Source of the DNA: Methylophaga sp. UBA3192
GTDB lineage: Bacteria; Pseudomonadota; Gammaproteobacteria; Nitrosococcales; Methylophagaceae
Assembly (NCBI GenBank): GCA_002363955.1
Contig: DEXE01000003.1
Coordinates: 23,511 to 87,510, forward strand
Length of the DNA stretch: 64,000 bases
Direction: 5' to 3'
The position numbers and the translations under genes were made by a program. Of the stretch, positions 1 to 8,587 are shown piece after piece. Below the pieces are notes generated by a model that had not been told where the DNA came from, ran no database searches, and saw only the letters and a program-made list of their open reading frames with translations. Every line of letters starts with the position of its first letter. The stretch's first letter is position 1.

Positions 1-335
1 TCGGTTTCACCTTTCCAGGCAAAAACCGGAATACCCTGATCGGCAATCGCCGCTGCAGCGTGATCCTGAGTTGAAAAGATATTGCATGATGACCAGCGTA
101 CTTCAGCACCTAATTCGACCAGGGTTTCGATCAAAACGGCTGTTTGGATGGTCATATGCAGACAACCGGCAATACGGGCGCCTTTTAAAGGGGCTTGACC
201 GGCATATTCTTCGCGTAACGCCATCAGACCGGGCATTTCGCTTTCGGCAATTTTAATTTCCTGATGGCCCCATTTTGCCAGACTGATATCGGCAACTTTG
301 TAATCCGGTGTCAAGTTTTCTACTGCTGATTGCAT
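1..335 (-). CDS. ahcY: Adenosylhomocysteinase, N-terminal part (cut by window edge)
   Basis: S-adenosylhomocysteine hydrolase splits SAH into adenosine and homocysteine and so relieves product inhibition of methyltransferases. Only the first 111 residues lie in the window; the rest runs off the left edge. The visible part has family hallmarks: YKVADISLAKWG near the start, EMPGLMALREEY, the substrate-domain stretch GCLHMTIQTAVLIETL and the SSCNIFSTQDHAAAA motif. The ATG at 335 follows an AGGAA ribosome site. It begins 14 nt after the metK stop on the same strand, so the two are probably one transcript behind the SAH riboswitch at 1614-1692. The family assignment is firm. Confidence 0.95.
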   Translation of the reverse strand, partial: MQSAVENLTPDYKVADISLAKWGHQEIKIAESEMPGLMALREEYAGQAPLKGARIAGCLHMTIQTAVLIETLVELGAEVRWSSCNIFSTQDHAAAAIADQGIPVFAWKGET

Positions 336-349
336 GATAAATTCCTGTG

Positions 350-1513
350 TTAGTTGATTTTTGCTGCTTCACGTAAGACGGGAGCAAGATCGGTTCGTTC
401 CCAGCTGAAGTCAGCTTCTTCACGTCCAAAATGACCGTATGCGGCAGTTTGCTGATAAATAGGCCGGACTAAACCCAACATTTTGATAAGGCCAACCGGG
501 CGCAGATCAAAATGCTCGCGAACTAATTCGACAAGTTTATCTTCAGCAATTTTGCCGGTACCGAATGTATCGACACTGATAGATGTTGGCTGTGCGACAC
601 CAATCGCGTAAGACACCTGTATCTCACACCGGTCAGCAAGGCCTGCTGCAACAATGTTTTTTGCAACATAGCGTCCTGCATAGGCCGCGCTGCGATCCAC
701 TTTGGAAGGATCTTTACCGGAAAACGCACCACCGCCATGACGCGCCATACCACCGTAGGTATCGACAATAATTTTACGCCCGGTCAGGCCGCAATCGCCG
801 ACCGGCCCACCGATAATAAATTGTCCGGTCGGATTAATATGATATTGCGTGTTTTTGGTCAGCCATTCAGCGGGAAGCGTTTTTTTGATAATCAGTTCCA
901 TTACTGCTTCTTTGAGATCGGCCTGGCTGATTTCAGGGTTATGCTGAGTCGATAACACCACCGCATCGATACCGACAGGAACACCATCCTCATAAATAAA
1001 GGTCACCTGACTTTTAGCATCAGGCCGTAACCATGTGAGTTCACCACTCTTACGCACTTCTGCCTGACGTTTGACCAAACGATGAGCGTAAGTAATAGGG
1101 GCGGGCATTAACACTTCCGTTTCGTTACTGGCATAACCGAACATCAAGCCCTGATCACCTGCACCCTGATCTTCTTCTGTCTCACGATCAACGCCCATGG
1201 CGATATCACCGGATTGTTTCCCGATAACAGACATCACGCCACATGTTTGACCATCAAAACCGACGTCAGAACTGTTATAACCGATATCCGTTATGGTTTT
1301 ACGGACGATATCTTCCAAATCCACCCAGGCGCTGGTTGAAATTTCTCCGGCAACAATGGCAACACCGGTTTTAATGAGAGTTTCACAGGCAACACGGGCG
1401 TGGGGATCTTTTGTCAGGATGGCATCTAAAACAGCGTCGGAAATTTGGTCTGCTACTTTATCTGGATGACCTTCTGAAACCGATTCAGAGGTAAAAAGAT
1501 AAGCATTACTCAT
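350..1513 (-). CDS. metK: S-adenosylmethionine synthetase
   Basis: Methionine adenosyltransferase makes SAM from methionine and ATP in the cytoplasm. From the chosen start the protein is 387 residues, normal for the family. GHPDK lies at residues 15-19, the GAGDQG signature in the first half and the glycine-rich phosphate loop GGGAFSGKDP later. An upstream in-frame ATG at 1528 would add MRKLS, but that stretch contains the GAGGAAG ribosome site for the ATG at 1513, so 1513 is preferred. The gene is transcribed with ahcY and preceded by a long leader carrying an SAH riboswitch. Confidence 0.97.
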   Translation of the reverse strand: MSNAYLFTSESVSEGHPDKVADQISDAVLDAILTKDPHARVACETLIKTGVAIVAGEISTSAWVDLEDIVRKTITDIGYNSSDVGFDGQTCGVMSVIGKQSGDIAMGVDRETEEDQGAGDQGLMFGYASNETEVLMPAPITYAHRLVKRQAEVRKSGELTWLRPDAKSQVTFIYEDGVPVGIDAVVLSTQHNPEISQADLKEAVMELIIKKTLPAEWLTKNTQYHINPTGQFIIGGPVGDCGLTGRKIIVDTYGGMARHGGGAFSGKDPSKVDRSAAYAGRYVAKNIVAAGLADRCEIQVSYAIGVAQPTSISVDTFGTGKIAEDKLVELVREHFDLRPVGLIKMLGLVRPIYQQTAAYGHFGREEADFSWERTDLAPVLREAAKIN

Positions 1514-1613
1514 AGACAACTTCCTCATTATTAAAATTCAAATAAGGTAATGATAGTCGGACTATGGGTAAAGTTCGGATGAAACGCCCATTACTATCAG
1601 TGACCTGTTAATA

Positions 1614-1692
1614 ATGAACGCCGTTTTGAAAATGTGACATTGAATAAGCCTAGCAGAGCTTCCTCTGTCGCAGCGTTCCTCATTCAATGGGG
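1614..1692 (-). ncRNA. SAH riboswitch in the metK-ahcY leader
   Basis: Read on the minus strand, the leader has the architecture of the S-adenosylhomocysteine riboswitch. P1 is a perfect 8-bp helix (CATTGAAT at 1682-1689 with ATTCAATG at 1638-1645). It is followed by the conserved GAGGAACGCTGCGAC run, a CAGAG/CTCTG hairpin with a GAAG loop, then TAGGCT before the P1 3' strand. The distal AACGGCGTTC (ending at 1616) pairs with GAACGC (1673-1678) to make the pseudoknot. This class is known to switch on ahcY and linked methionine-cycle genes when SAH accumulates. About 100 nt, including the palindrome ATAGTCCGACTAT at 1553-1565, separate it from metK and may form the expression platform (inference). 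Confidence 0.9.
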
Positions 1693-1695
1693 CAT

Positions 1696-1723
1696 ATATT
1701 AATTCATATTCGAAAAATTACAA
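1696..1723 (-). promoter_or_regulatory. Candidate sigma-70 promoter of the metK-ahcY leader
   Basis: On the minus strand TTGTAA (1718-1723) and TAATAT (1696-1701) are separated by 16 bp and lie immediately upstream of the riboswitch aptamer. Transcription would start a few bases before P1. Both hexamers are only partial matches to consensus, so this is an inference from position and similarity. Confidence 0.45.
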
Positions 1724-1738
1724 GTTAAGGACTAATGC

Positions 1739-2437
1739 TCATATAACTAGCTGATGCCCATGATTTTTCAGCCAACCACGATGTTGACGGTAATTCGGGT
1801 CGAATTGTTCCACCAACTGCCAAAAAGCTTTCGAATGATTGTGCTGTTGCAGATGACACAGCTCGTGAATGATGACGTAATCACTGATGGGCTTTGTGGC
1901 CTGAACCAGTTGCCAGTTAAGCTGAATATCTCCTCGGATATTACAGCTGCCCCAGCGGGATTTATAGCTTTTGATCTGAACCTGATTGGGCTGCAGGCCG
2001 GTATGCTTAGCAAGTTGTTTTACGCGGGCAGTCAGTAATGCTTCTGCCTGGTGTCTGTACCACCTCGCTAAGGCCTGCCTTATTTGTATTGATGAAGCAC
2101 TGTCTGGAGCCATAATGAGAAATTTCTGTTGATCAAACTGAACATGTAATCGTTGGCGCTGGGACTCATGAATGATATGTAAAGGATAGTGTTCGCCCAT
2201 AAATGGCTGCAATTCACCGTCGATGAATTGCCTTTCTGGCGGACGTTGCTGGTAATGCCGCAATTTATCCTGAATCCAATGTTGTTTGCGCATTACAAAC
2301 TGCTTGGCCAGCCATAAGGGCATGAGTTTGGGTAAATGCACCGTCACGTTACCATCCTGGATTTTGATAGCCAGAGACTTTCTGCGCGGGCTTCGAACAA
2401 CTTCAACGGATAGATCGTTAATCTTAATGATACTCAT
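1739..2437 (-). CDS. YgjP-like zinc metallopeptidase (DUF45/M48-related)
   Basis: A 232-residue cytoplasmic protein of the YgjP/DUF45 family. The metalloprotease motif HELCH lies at residues 191-195 and is followed by the family-typical HNHSKAFW and the C-terminal DPNYRQHRGWLK. The preceding YKSRWGSC stretch is also diagnostic. Members are predicted zinc peptidases; the natural substrate is not established. It diverges from dusA with about 77 bp between starts. No signal peptide is seen. The family is clear; the cellular role cannot be inferred from context. Confidence 0.85.
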   Translation of the reverse strand: MSIIKINDLSVEVVRSPRRKSLAIKIQDGNVTVHLPKLMPLWLAKQFVMRKQHWIQDKLRHYQQRPPERQFIDGELQPFMGEHYPLHIIHESQRQRLHVQFDQQKFLIMAPDSASSIQIRQALARWYRHQAEALLTARVKQLAKHTGLQPNQVQIKSYKSRWGSCNIRGDIQLNWQLVQATKPISDYVIIHELCHLQQHNHSKAFWQLVEQFDPNYRQHRGWLKNHGHQLVI

Positions 2438-2514
2438 CGCATGACTTAAAAAGCATATTAACTGGGCATTTTAGCGGCTGATTTGCGAAAATGTCGGATT
2501 AAACAGGTTTTATT

Positions 2515-3504
2515 ATGACTCTGACAGCCAATATTAAATTCGCTCACCGGTTATCGCTGGCCCCCATGCTGGATTGGACTGATCGCGACTTCCGTTATCT
2601 ATGCCGGCTCATTTCCAGACACACTATGTTATATACCGAAATGGTGACAACAGGTGCGTTATTGCATGGAGATTATCAACGTTTTCTGGCACATGATGAA
2701 CTGGAATATCCCATGGCGTTACAGTTAGGCGGTAGTGAGCCTGCTGAACTGGCAAAATGTGCCATATTAGGTGCCGAAGCGGGTTATCAGGAGATAAATC
2801 TAAATGTGGGCTGTCCAAGCGATCGGGTGCAAAATGGCCGGTTTGGTGCCTGTCTGATGGCTGAACCCAGACTGGTTGCTGAATGCGTGACAGCAATGAA
2901 ACAGGCCGTCGATATCCCCATTACGGTAAAAACCCGCTTAGGTATTGATGAGAGTGATAGCTATGAATTCCTAAAAGAATTTGTTGAGTCAGTTTGTCAG
3001 GCTGAGGTGGACGCATTGATTCTGCATGCCCGCAAAGCCTGGCTAAAAGGGTTAAGTCCTAAAGAAAATCGGGATATTCCGCCACTTGAATATGAAAAGG
3101 TGTATCAAATCAAGCAGGAATTTGCAGATTTGCATCTGGATATCAATGGGGGAATCCATACGCTGGATGAAGCTGAAAAACATCTGCAACAGGTGGATGG
3201 TGTCATGATGGGGCGTGCGCTTTATCATCAGCCCTATCTTCTGGCCGAGGCGGACAAACGGATTTTTAATGATGATCGATCAATCCCGAGTCAGCATGAA
3301 ATAGTTGAATTGATGCTGCCGTATATTGAAATGCGCATGAAAGAGGGGAGACCCTTAAAATCGATAACCCGTCATATGCTGGGTTTGTTTCAGGGCTTAC
3401 CAGGGGCGCGTCGCTGGCGGCGGCACTTAAGTGAGAATGCCCATTTACCTGGCGCCGGGATTGAAGTTGTTCGCGATGCGCTTAAATTGATTGACCGAGT
3501 TTAA
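2515..3504 (+). CDS. dusA: tRNA-dihydrouridine synthase A
   Basis: A flavoenzyme that reduces uridine to dihydrouridine in the tRNA D-loop (U20/U20a for DusA). The 329-residue protein starts with the FMN-barrel entry APMLDWTDRDFRYLCRL and carries NLNVGCPSDRVQNGRFGACL, whose NxGCP cysteine is the catalytic acid in the family. HARKAWLKGLSPKENR and the GVMMGRALYHQPYLL phosphate-binding end are DusA-type. It stands alone; its stop is 6 bp from the left arm of repeat R1 and it converges on the ABC permease gene. Confidence 0.96.
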   Translation: MTLTANIKFAHRLSLAPMLDWTDRDFRYLCRLISRHTMLYTEMVTTGALLHGDYQRFLAHDELEYPMALQLGGSEPAELAKCAILGAEAGYQEINLNVGCPSDRVQNGRFGACLMAEPRLVAECVTAMKQAVDIPITVKTRLGIDESDSYEFLKEFVESVCQAEVDALILHARKAWLKGLSPKENRDIPPLEYEKVYQIKQEFADLHLDINGGIHTLDEAEKHLQQVDGVMMGRALYHQPYLLAEADKRIFNDDRSIPSQHEIVELMLPYIEMRMKEGRPLKSITRHMLGLFQGLPGARRWRRHLSENAHLPGAGIEVVRDALKLIDRV

Positions 3505-3509
3505 AAAAA

Positions 3510-3853
3510 TTAACCACAGAGACACAGAGATCACAGAGTTTTTATAGATGGTGGGGATATTAAAGAATGTTAGCTTGGTTGATATTCCAATGGTTGCTTC
3601 TTTTTTCAAGCTTTCACAAAAGCATCCGCAGATTACGCAGATGCACGCAGATTAAAAGATGTTTTTTTAAGTTAGAAATGTATTGCAGATACGATGTTAT
3701 AAGTATGCGTTACATATTCAGAGATATACCTTTAGGATAATCTTTGCCTAAAACCAAATTACTAAATCGCTGGTGAATCATCTGCGAAAATCTGCGTAAT
3801 CTGCGGATATATCAATAATAAAAACTCTGTGCTCTCTGTGTCTCTGTGGTTAA
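3510..3853. repeat. Repeat element R1 (29-bp terminal inverted repeats)
   Basis: This 344-bp element fills the gap between dusA and yadH. Its outer arms (3510-3538 and 3825-3853) are inverted copies matching at 28 of 29 positions and begin TTAACCACAGAGACACAGAG. The inner arms (3624-3655 and 3780-3808) share CCGCAGATTACGCAGAT in inverted orientation. Each arm is itself three direct copies of a heptamer: CACAGAG spaced 8-9 nt in the outer arms, CGCAGAT spaced 9-10 nt in the inner arms. No ORF is present, so it looks like a non-autonomous relative of the nuclease-coding element R2. Confidence 0.85.
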
Positions 3854-3860
3854 TAAAAAA

Positions 3861-4640
3861 TCAATTCCTCAAGCCAGTACCTTTATGCAGCAGATACAAC
3901 GCATAAGTGGTCAGGGCAGCGATAAACAGCAGGATGATGGCAAAAGCAGCGACTACGGGAATATCCGAGACGCCCAATAAGCCATAACGGAACGCGTTGA
4001 CCATATACAACACCGGATTCAACATGGAAACGTTCTGCCAGAATTCCGGTAGCAGCGAAATCGAATAAAACACCCCACCCAGATAGGTGAGGGGGGTCAG
4101 GATAAAGGTTGGAATAATCGAGATTTCATCAAAGCTGCGAGCATAAAGTGCATTAATGAAGCCGCCCAATGCAAACATGATCGCGCTGAGAAACACCATG
4201 CTGATGGTGATGCCAATATGTTGTATGGTGAGTTTAGTAAAAAATAATGACACTAAAGTGACTATCAGTCCAACACACAATCCACGCGCGGCACCACCGA
4301 CGACATAGCCTGCGAGAATGATGTAATTGGGAACCGGTGACACCATCAGTTCTTCAATATGGTTCTGAAATTTTGCACTGAAAAAAGACGAAGCCACATT
4401 GGAATAAGCATTGTTAATGATCGCCATCATGATGATCCCGGGGGCGATGTATTCCATATAGCTGAAGCCATCCATTTCACCAATTCGGGTGCCAATCAGG
4501 TTACCGAAAATAATAAAATACAAGGTCATGGTGATCGCTGGCGGTAACAGCGTTTGCGCCCAAATCCGCAAAAAACGTCTGATTTCCCGTGTTACTAATG
4601 TTGAAAATGCGATCCAATGGTGCTGACGACGATGATTCAT
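3861..4640 (-). CDS. yadH: ABC-2 type transporter permease (YadH-like)
   Basis: The membrane subunit of an ABC exporter; 259 residues, close to E. coli YadH. It shows about six hydrophobic segments of the ABC-2 family, with the motif GGVFYSISLLPEFWQ followed by NPVLYMVNAFRYGLLG near the end. The start overlaps the stop of the ATPase gene by 4 bp, so the two are translationally coupled. The substrate of YadGH-type exporters is not established. The stop codon lies 8 bp from the right arm of repeat R1. Confidence 0.9.
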   Translation of the reverse strand: MNHRRQHHWIAFSTLVTREIRRFLRIWAQTLLPPAITMTLYFIIFGNLIGTRIGEMDGFSYMEYIAPGIIMMAIINNAYSNVASSFFSAKFQNHIEELMVSPVPNYIILAGYVVGGAARGLCVGLIVTLVSLFFTKLTIQHIGITISMVFLSAIMFALGGFINALYARSFDEISIIPTFILTPLTYLGGVFYSISLLPEFWQNVSMLNPVLYMVNAFRYGLLGVSDIPVVAAFAIILLFIAALTTYALYLLHKGTGLRN

Positions 4641-5560
4641 TCGACAGACTCCGGACGCTCAACCAGGGTTAAGAATAATTCTTCAAGACGATTTACCTTA
4701 TTTTTCATGCTTCCCACTTTTATGCCCCGTTCTGTCAATACACTGAACAAACCATTCAGTCCTTCATGTCGATGCAGCTCTACTTCAATGGTCGTCGGGT
4801 CCACCTGATGATATTCAATTCCTTGCAGTAAATTGTTATCTGTCAGTGGTTCAAGTAAATCGAGCACAAACGTCTCTTTATCCAGACGGTTTAATAACGA
4901 TTTCATATCGGTATTTTCAACGATGCGGCCTTTATCGATAATGGCGATATTACGACACAGGTTTTCGGCCTCCTCAAGATAATGCGTGGTCAGGATGATA
5001 GTGGTACCACGTTGATTGATTTCGCGTAAAAATACCCACATAGAGCGACGCAGTTCAATATCTACACCAGCTGTTGGCTCATCCAGTATGAGGAGTCGGG
5101 GATTATGAACCAGGGCTCTGGCAATCATCAGCCGGCGCTTCATGCCGCCAGATAATGAGCGTGAGGCGGTATGTCGTTTTTCCCATAAGCCCAGTTGTTT
5201 AAGCAAGGCATCGGCTCGGGGTTCGGCCTGTTTGGCAGGCACACCATAGTAACCGGCCTGTGTGACCAGAATATGTTTGACCTGCTCAAAACCATTAAAA
5301 TTAAATTCCTGCGGCACCAGCCCGATATAACTTTTAGCGAGTTCGGTTTGAGTGTCCAGATCGGCATCAAAGATTTTTACCGCCCCGCTGGTTTTTGTCA
5401 CCAACGAGGTTAATATACTGATGGTCGTAGACTTGCCAGCGCCATTTGGTCCGAGCAGTGCAAAAAAATCACCTTCTTCTACAGTCAGGTTGATATCTTT
5501 GAGCGCTTCCAGACCATTGCGATAGGTTTTATTCAGATGTTTAATAGTCAGCGCTTTCAC
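4637..5560 (-). CDS. yadG: ABC transporter ATP-binding protein (YadG-like)
   Basis: The ATPase partner of the downstream permease; 307 residues, almost the length of E. coli YadG. Walker A is GPNGAGKST at residues 37-45. The Q-loop region LVPQEFNFN, the signature LSGGMKRRL, Walker B LLILDEPTAGVD and the switch histidine in TTHYLEEAE are all intact. The roughly 80-residue C-terminal extension after the nucleotide-binding domain is usual for this subfamily. It diverges from mutH with 39 bp between starts. The substrate is unknown. Confidence 0.92.
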   Translation of the reverse strand: MKALTIKHLNKTYRNGLEALKDINLTVEEGDFFALLGPNGAGKSTTISILTSLVTKTSGAVKIFDADLDTQTELAKSYIGLVPQEFNFNGFEQVKHILVTQAGYYGVPAKQAEPRADALLKQLGLWEKRHTASRSLSGGMKRRLMIARALVHNPRLLILDEPTAGVDIELRRSMWVFLREINQRGTTIILTTHYLEEAENLCRNIAIIDKGRIVENTDMKSLLNRLDKETFVLDLLEPLTDNNLLQGIEYHQVDPTTIEVELHRHEGLNGLFSVLTERGIKVGSMKNKVNRLEELFLTLVERPESVE

Positions 5561-5599
5561 CGGAATCGCCCCAAGCAGATTTAAACGTACTAGATTATC

Positions 5600-6301
5600 A
5601 TGTCACCCATGCCCGAGGATATTGACCAATTAATGCTTCCCGTTACAGCGCCACTGTCAGAAGAAGAATTGCTGCGGCGTTGTGAGCTCATTACGGGCAA
5701 AACAGTTGCCCAGCTGGCGCAACAGTATAATCTGCCTGTACCTGCTGATTTGCGACGACATAAAGGCTGGCTGGGCAATCTGTTGGAACGTATTCTGGGG
5801 GCAGATGCCGGCAATCAGGCTGAACCGGACTTCGTGGCTTTAGGTATTGAATTAAAAACTATCCCGTTAAATAGCAAGGGTGAACCAAAAGAATCCACTT
5901 ATGTCTGCACGGTGAATCCACGGGCAGTGGCAGAAACCCATTGGCAGACATGCTGGTTGCGTCGTAAACTGAGTAAGGTTTTATGGTTACCGCTCGAGGC
6001 AGAGAATTCTATTCCACTTGAGGAGCGATATATCGGGCAGGCAATTTTGTGGCAACCTTCAGAGCATCAGGAAACTGTGCTGCACCAGGATTGGGAAGAG
6101 TTGATGGAAATCATGATTGCTGAAGGTGGTGTTACCGCGAGACTAGGACGTTATCTGCAGATTCGTCCCAAGGCTGCACATAGTCGGGTGACTACCCGTC
6201 AAGTCGGCCATGACGGTGAGGTTGAATTGCATCATCCATGTGGTTTTTACCTTCGTACAAGTTTTACGCAACAAATTCTGTCAGGGAAAGCTTGCTGTTA
6301 A
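5600..6301 (+). CDS. mutH: DNA mismatch repair endonuclease MutH
   Basis: MutH nicks the unmethylated strand at hemimethylated GATC sites once activated by MutS-MutL. The 233-residue protein has the restriction-fold catalytic triad D77, E84, K86 in DFVALGIELKTIP, followed by PKESTYVC as in E. coli MutH, and the C-terminal GFYLRTSFTQQIL. Its presence implies methyl-directed mismatch repair and a Dam methylase elsewhere in the genome. This agrees with the MutL at 24660, which lacks the endonuclease motif found in organisms without MutH. Confidence 0.96.
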   Translation: MSPMPEDIDQLMLPVTAPLSEEELLRRCELITGKTVAQLAQQYNLPVPADLRRHKGWLGNLLERILGADAGNQAEPDFVALGIELKTIPLNSKGEPKESTYVCTVNPRAVAETHWQTCWLRRKLSKVLWLPLEAENSIPLEERYIGQAILWQPSEHQETVLHQDWEELMEIMIAEGGVTARLGRYLQIRPKAAHSRVTTRQVGHDGEVELHHPCGFYLRTSFTQQILSGKACC

Positions 6302-6347
6302 TGTTCAGCAACAGGCAGAATGCACATTAGATAAAAGGATTGGCTAA

Positions 6348-7667
6348 GTGCAAAAACTCAATGCATTAGTAGTAGACGCTTCTACTGAATTTAGAAATAA
6401 AGCCCGCGCGCTATTGTCGGCAGCCGGATTTGAAGTCGATATTGCTGAAACGGGGTATCAGGGGCTGGAGCATGCTCAGCAAACACGATATCGATTAGTC
6501 TGCTGCAGTGATGATCTGTCTGATATTGCCGGCAGTGAATTCTGTGGTCAATTACGGGCTATTAATGGTTATGATTATGCTGCTGTGCTGGTCATGACGG
6601 AAAGTGACAACGCCCGGACGCTGAAACAGGCCCTTCTGGCTGGCGCTACTGATATTTTCAGCAAACATGATGAAGCCGAACTGGGTATTTATGTGCAACG
6701 TCTGGCACAACGGGAAACCCGCCAATTATCCGGCCGGGTATTGTTCATTGAAGATTCCCGGGTATTGCAAACCATTATTATCGATTTACTGACCGATATG
6801 GGGCTGGATGTTGATGCCTATACCTTTGCAGAGGAAGCATGGGATGCTTTCAGTGGCGGAGACTATGAGCTGGTGATCACAGATATCATGCTGGAAGGCA
6901 GTATGAGTGGCATTACACTGGTCAGAAAGATCCGCCGATTGCGGGAGGATTATGGCAATGTGCCGATCATAGCGACTTCAGGCTTTGATAATGTGTCACG
7001 CAAAATCGAGTTATTCCACCTTGGCGTCAATGATTTTGTCTCCAAACCGATTGTTCGCGAAGAATTGCGTCAACGGGTGTTTAATCACATTACCAGTTAC
7101 CAGAATTTTCGTGAACTGAGAGCGCAGCAGAATTCATTATGCAGTCTGGCAATGCTGGATGAATTGACACAGTTATTTAATCGTCATGCGTTACGGGAGT
7201 TTGCGGGTAAATATTTAAGCGAAGCTTATCGTTTCAAGCGTGATTTGGCGATGGCCGTCATCGACCTGGATCATTTCCGGGCGATTAATGAGCAGCATGG
7301 TTTTGTGCGGGGTGATAATTTATTGGCAGAACTGGGCAATTGGTTAAAACGCCATGTGCGTGATGTCGATATGATTGCCCGCTGGTCCGGTGAAGAGTTT
7401 GTCCTGCTCTTGCCAGGATGTGACGAGCAGGCCGCTTCAGCCCTGATGCAGCGTATGCAGAAACGTTTAACCAGATTCAAACCCGCCAGCATCAGCATTA
7501 CTATCAGCGTGGGTGTGGCGATCCTCCGCCATGATAAACAAGACACCTTAAATAGCCTGTTTGAAATGGCTGATCGCGCAATGTATCAGGCAAAAATGGC
7601 AGGGCGGAACTGTGTGCGGATTTATCAGGCAGAGTCAGAGAAAACCGTTAGCGAAACTCAGGAATGA
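6348..7667 (+). CDS. Two-receiver response regulator with GGDEF domain
   Basis: A 439-residue cytoplasmic signalling protein that starts at GTG behind AAGGA. Receiver 1 (about 5-120) is degenerate: the usual phospho-Asp position reads S54-D55-D56, although K106 is kept. Receiver 2 (about 129-245) looks functional, with D179 in VITDIML and K233 in SKP. The GGDEF domain (about 265-425) has the variant SGEEF at 347-351 and a c-di-GMP inhibitory site RDVD at 338-341 with the canonical 5-residue spacing. It resembles PleD-type diguanylate cyclases. Activity is likely but not certain because the first glycine of the motif is serine. It sits 46 bp after mutH and its 3' end overlaps prmB by 10 bp on the other strand. 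Confidence 0.88.
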   Translation: MQKLNALVVDASTEFRNKARALLSAAGFEVDIAETGYQGLEHAQQTRYRLVCCSDDLSDIAGSEFCGQLRAINGYDYAAVLVMTESDNARTLKQALLAGATDIFSKHDEAELGIYVQRLAQRETRQLSGRVLFIEDSRVLQTIIIDLLTDMGLDVDAYTFAEEAWDAFSGGDYELVITDIMLEGSMSGITLVRKIRRLREDYGNVPIIATSGFDNVSRKIELFHLGVNDFVSKPIVREELRQRVFNHITSYQNFRELRAQQNSLCSLAMLDELTQLFNRHALREFAGKYLSEAYRFKRDLAMAVIDLDHFRAINEQHGFVRGDNLLAELGNWLKRHVRDVDMIARWSGEEFVLLLPGCDEQAASALMQRMQKRLTRFKPASISITISVGVAILRHDKQDTLNSLFEMADRAMYQAKMAGRNCVRIYQAESEKTVSETQE

Positions 7668-8587
7668 ACGGATGCAAACTCAACACACTGTTTGTGAGTC
7701 AGCATAAAGATTCCATGGCCGCCTTGTTCTAATTCCAGCCACAAAAAATGGGTTTCCGGCCATCTCTCATCTACTGCCAGATCGCTATTGCCCACTTCAA
7801 CAAACAACAAGCCGTGTGGTGTTAGAAACTTAGCTGCTCCAATAATGATCTGTTCAACCAGAGCAAGCCCGTTATCTTCAGCCTGCAACGCATCAACCGG
7901 TTCATGATGATATTCAGCTGGCAGGCTGGCCATTTCAAAATCACCAACATAAGGTGGATTACTGACAATCAAATCATATTGCCGCGAACGCTCCAATTCA
8001 GACCACAAATCCGATTGGATAATTGTTAGCTCATCTCCGAGCAAATGTTTATTTTTATTTATCTGGGCGACGGCCAAAGCTTCTTCGCTGATATCCACAG
8101 CATCTACTTCTGCGCCTTCAAATGCCATCGCCAAAGCGATCGCAATACAGGCACTGCCGGTACACATATCCAGAATGCGTTCTACACCCTCGACATCCAG
8201 TAACCAGGGCGAAAATTGGCTTTCAATTAACTCAGCAAAGGGTGAACGGGGAATCAGAACGCGTTCATCAACATAAAATGGCAACCCTGCAAACCATGCT
8301 TCATGCGTCAGATAGGGGACTGGTACACGTTCCTCAACTCTGCGTTTGACCAGATTGAGCAAAATCTGTTTTTCATCACTACAGAGTCTGGCATCCAGAA
8401 ATATTTCGGGTAACTCGGTTACTGGAAGTTTAAGACTGTGCAGAACAAGTTGAGTCGCTTCATTAAACGCATCGTTATTGCCATGACCAAAAAATAACCT
8501 GGCTTCTTCAAAACGCGAAGTCGTCCAACGCAGGAAATCGCGCAAAGTGCTGAGTTCGGCCTCAGCAGCTTGATAGTTGGTTGTCAT
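7658..8587 (-). CDS. prmB: Ribosomal protein L3 glutamine N5-methyltransferase
   Basis: A SAM-dependent methyltransferase that modifies the glutamine side chain of ribosomal protein L3. It has 309 residues, an N-terminal helical domain, VLIPRSPFAELIE (about 110-122, the PrmB form of the PrmC/HemK linker), a SAM-binding loop LDMCTGSACIAIALA at about 139-153 and the catalytic NPPY at 210-213. The ATG overlaps the leuC stop as TAATG, so translation is probably coupled to leuC, an unexpected partner. The family call is strong. Confidence 0.95.
   Translation of the reverse strand: MTTNYQAAEAELSTLRDFLRWTTSRFEEARLFFGHGNNDAFNEATQLVLHSLKLPVTELPEIFLDARLCSDEKQILLNLVKRRVEERVPVPYLTHEAWFAGLPFYVDERVLIPRSPFAELIESQFSPWLLDVEGVERILDMCTGSACIAIALAMAFEGAEVDAVDISEEALAVAQINKNKHLLGDELTIIQSDLWSELERSRQYDLIVSNPPYVGDFEMASLPAEYHHEPVDALQAEDNGLALVEQIIIGAAKFLTPHGLLFVEVGNSDLAVDERWPETHFLWLELEQGGHGIFMLTHKQCVEFASVHS

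Noticed and set aside
3505..3860. CRISPR-like array from repeated CAGAGA/CAGATT units
   Set aside because: The repeats are 7-nt units at 8-10 nt spacing in inverted blocks, without unique spacers of constant length and without cas genes.
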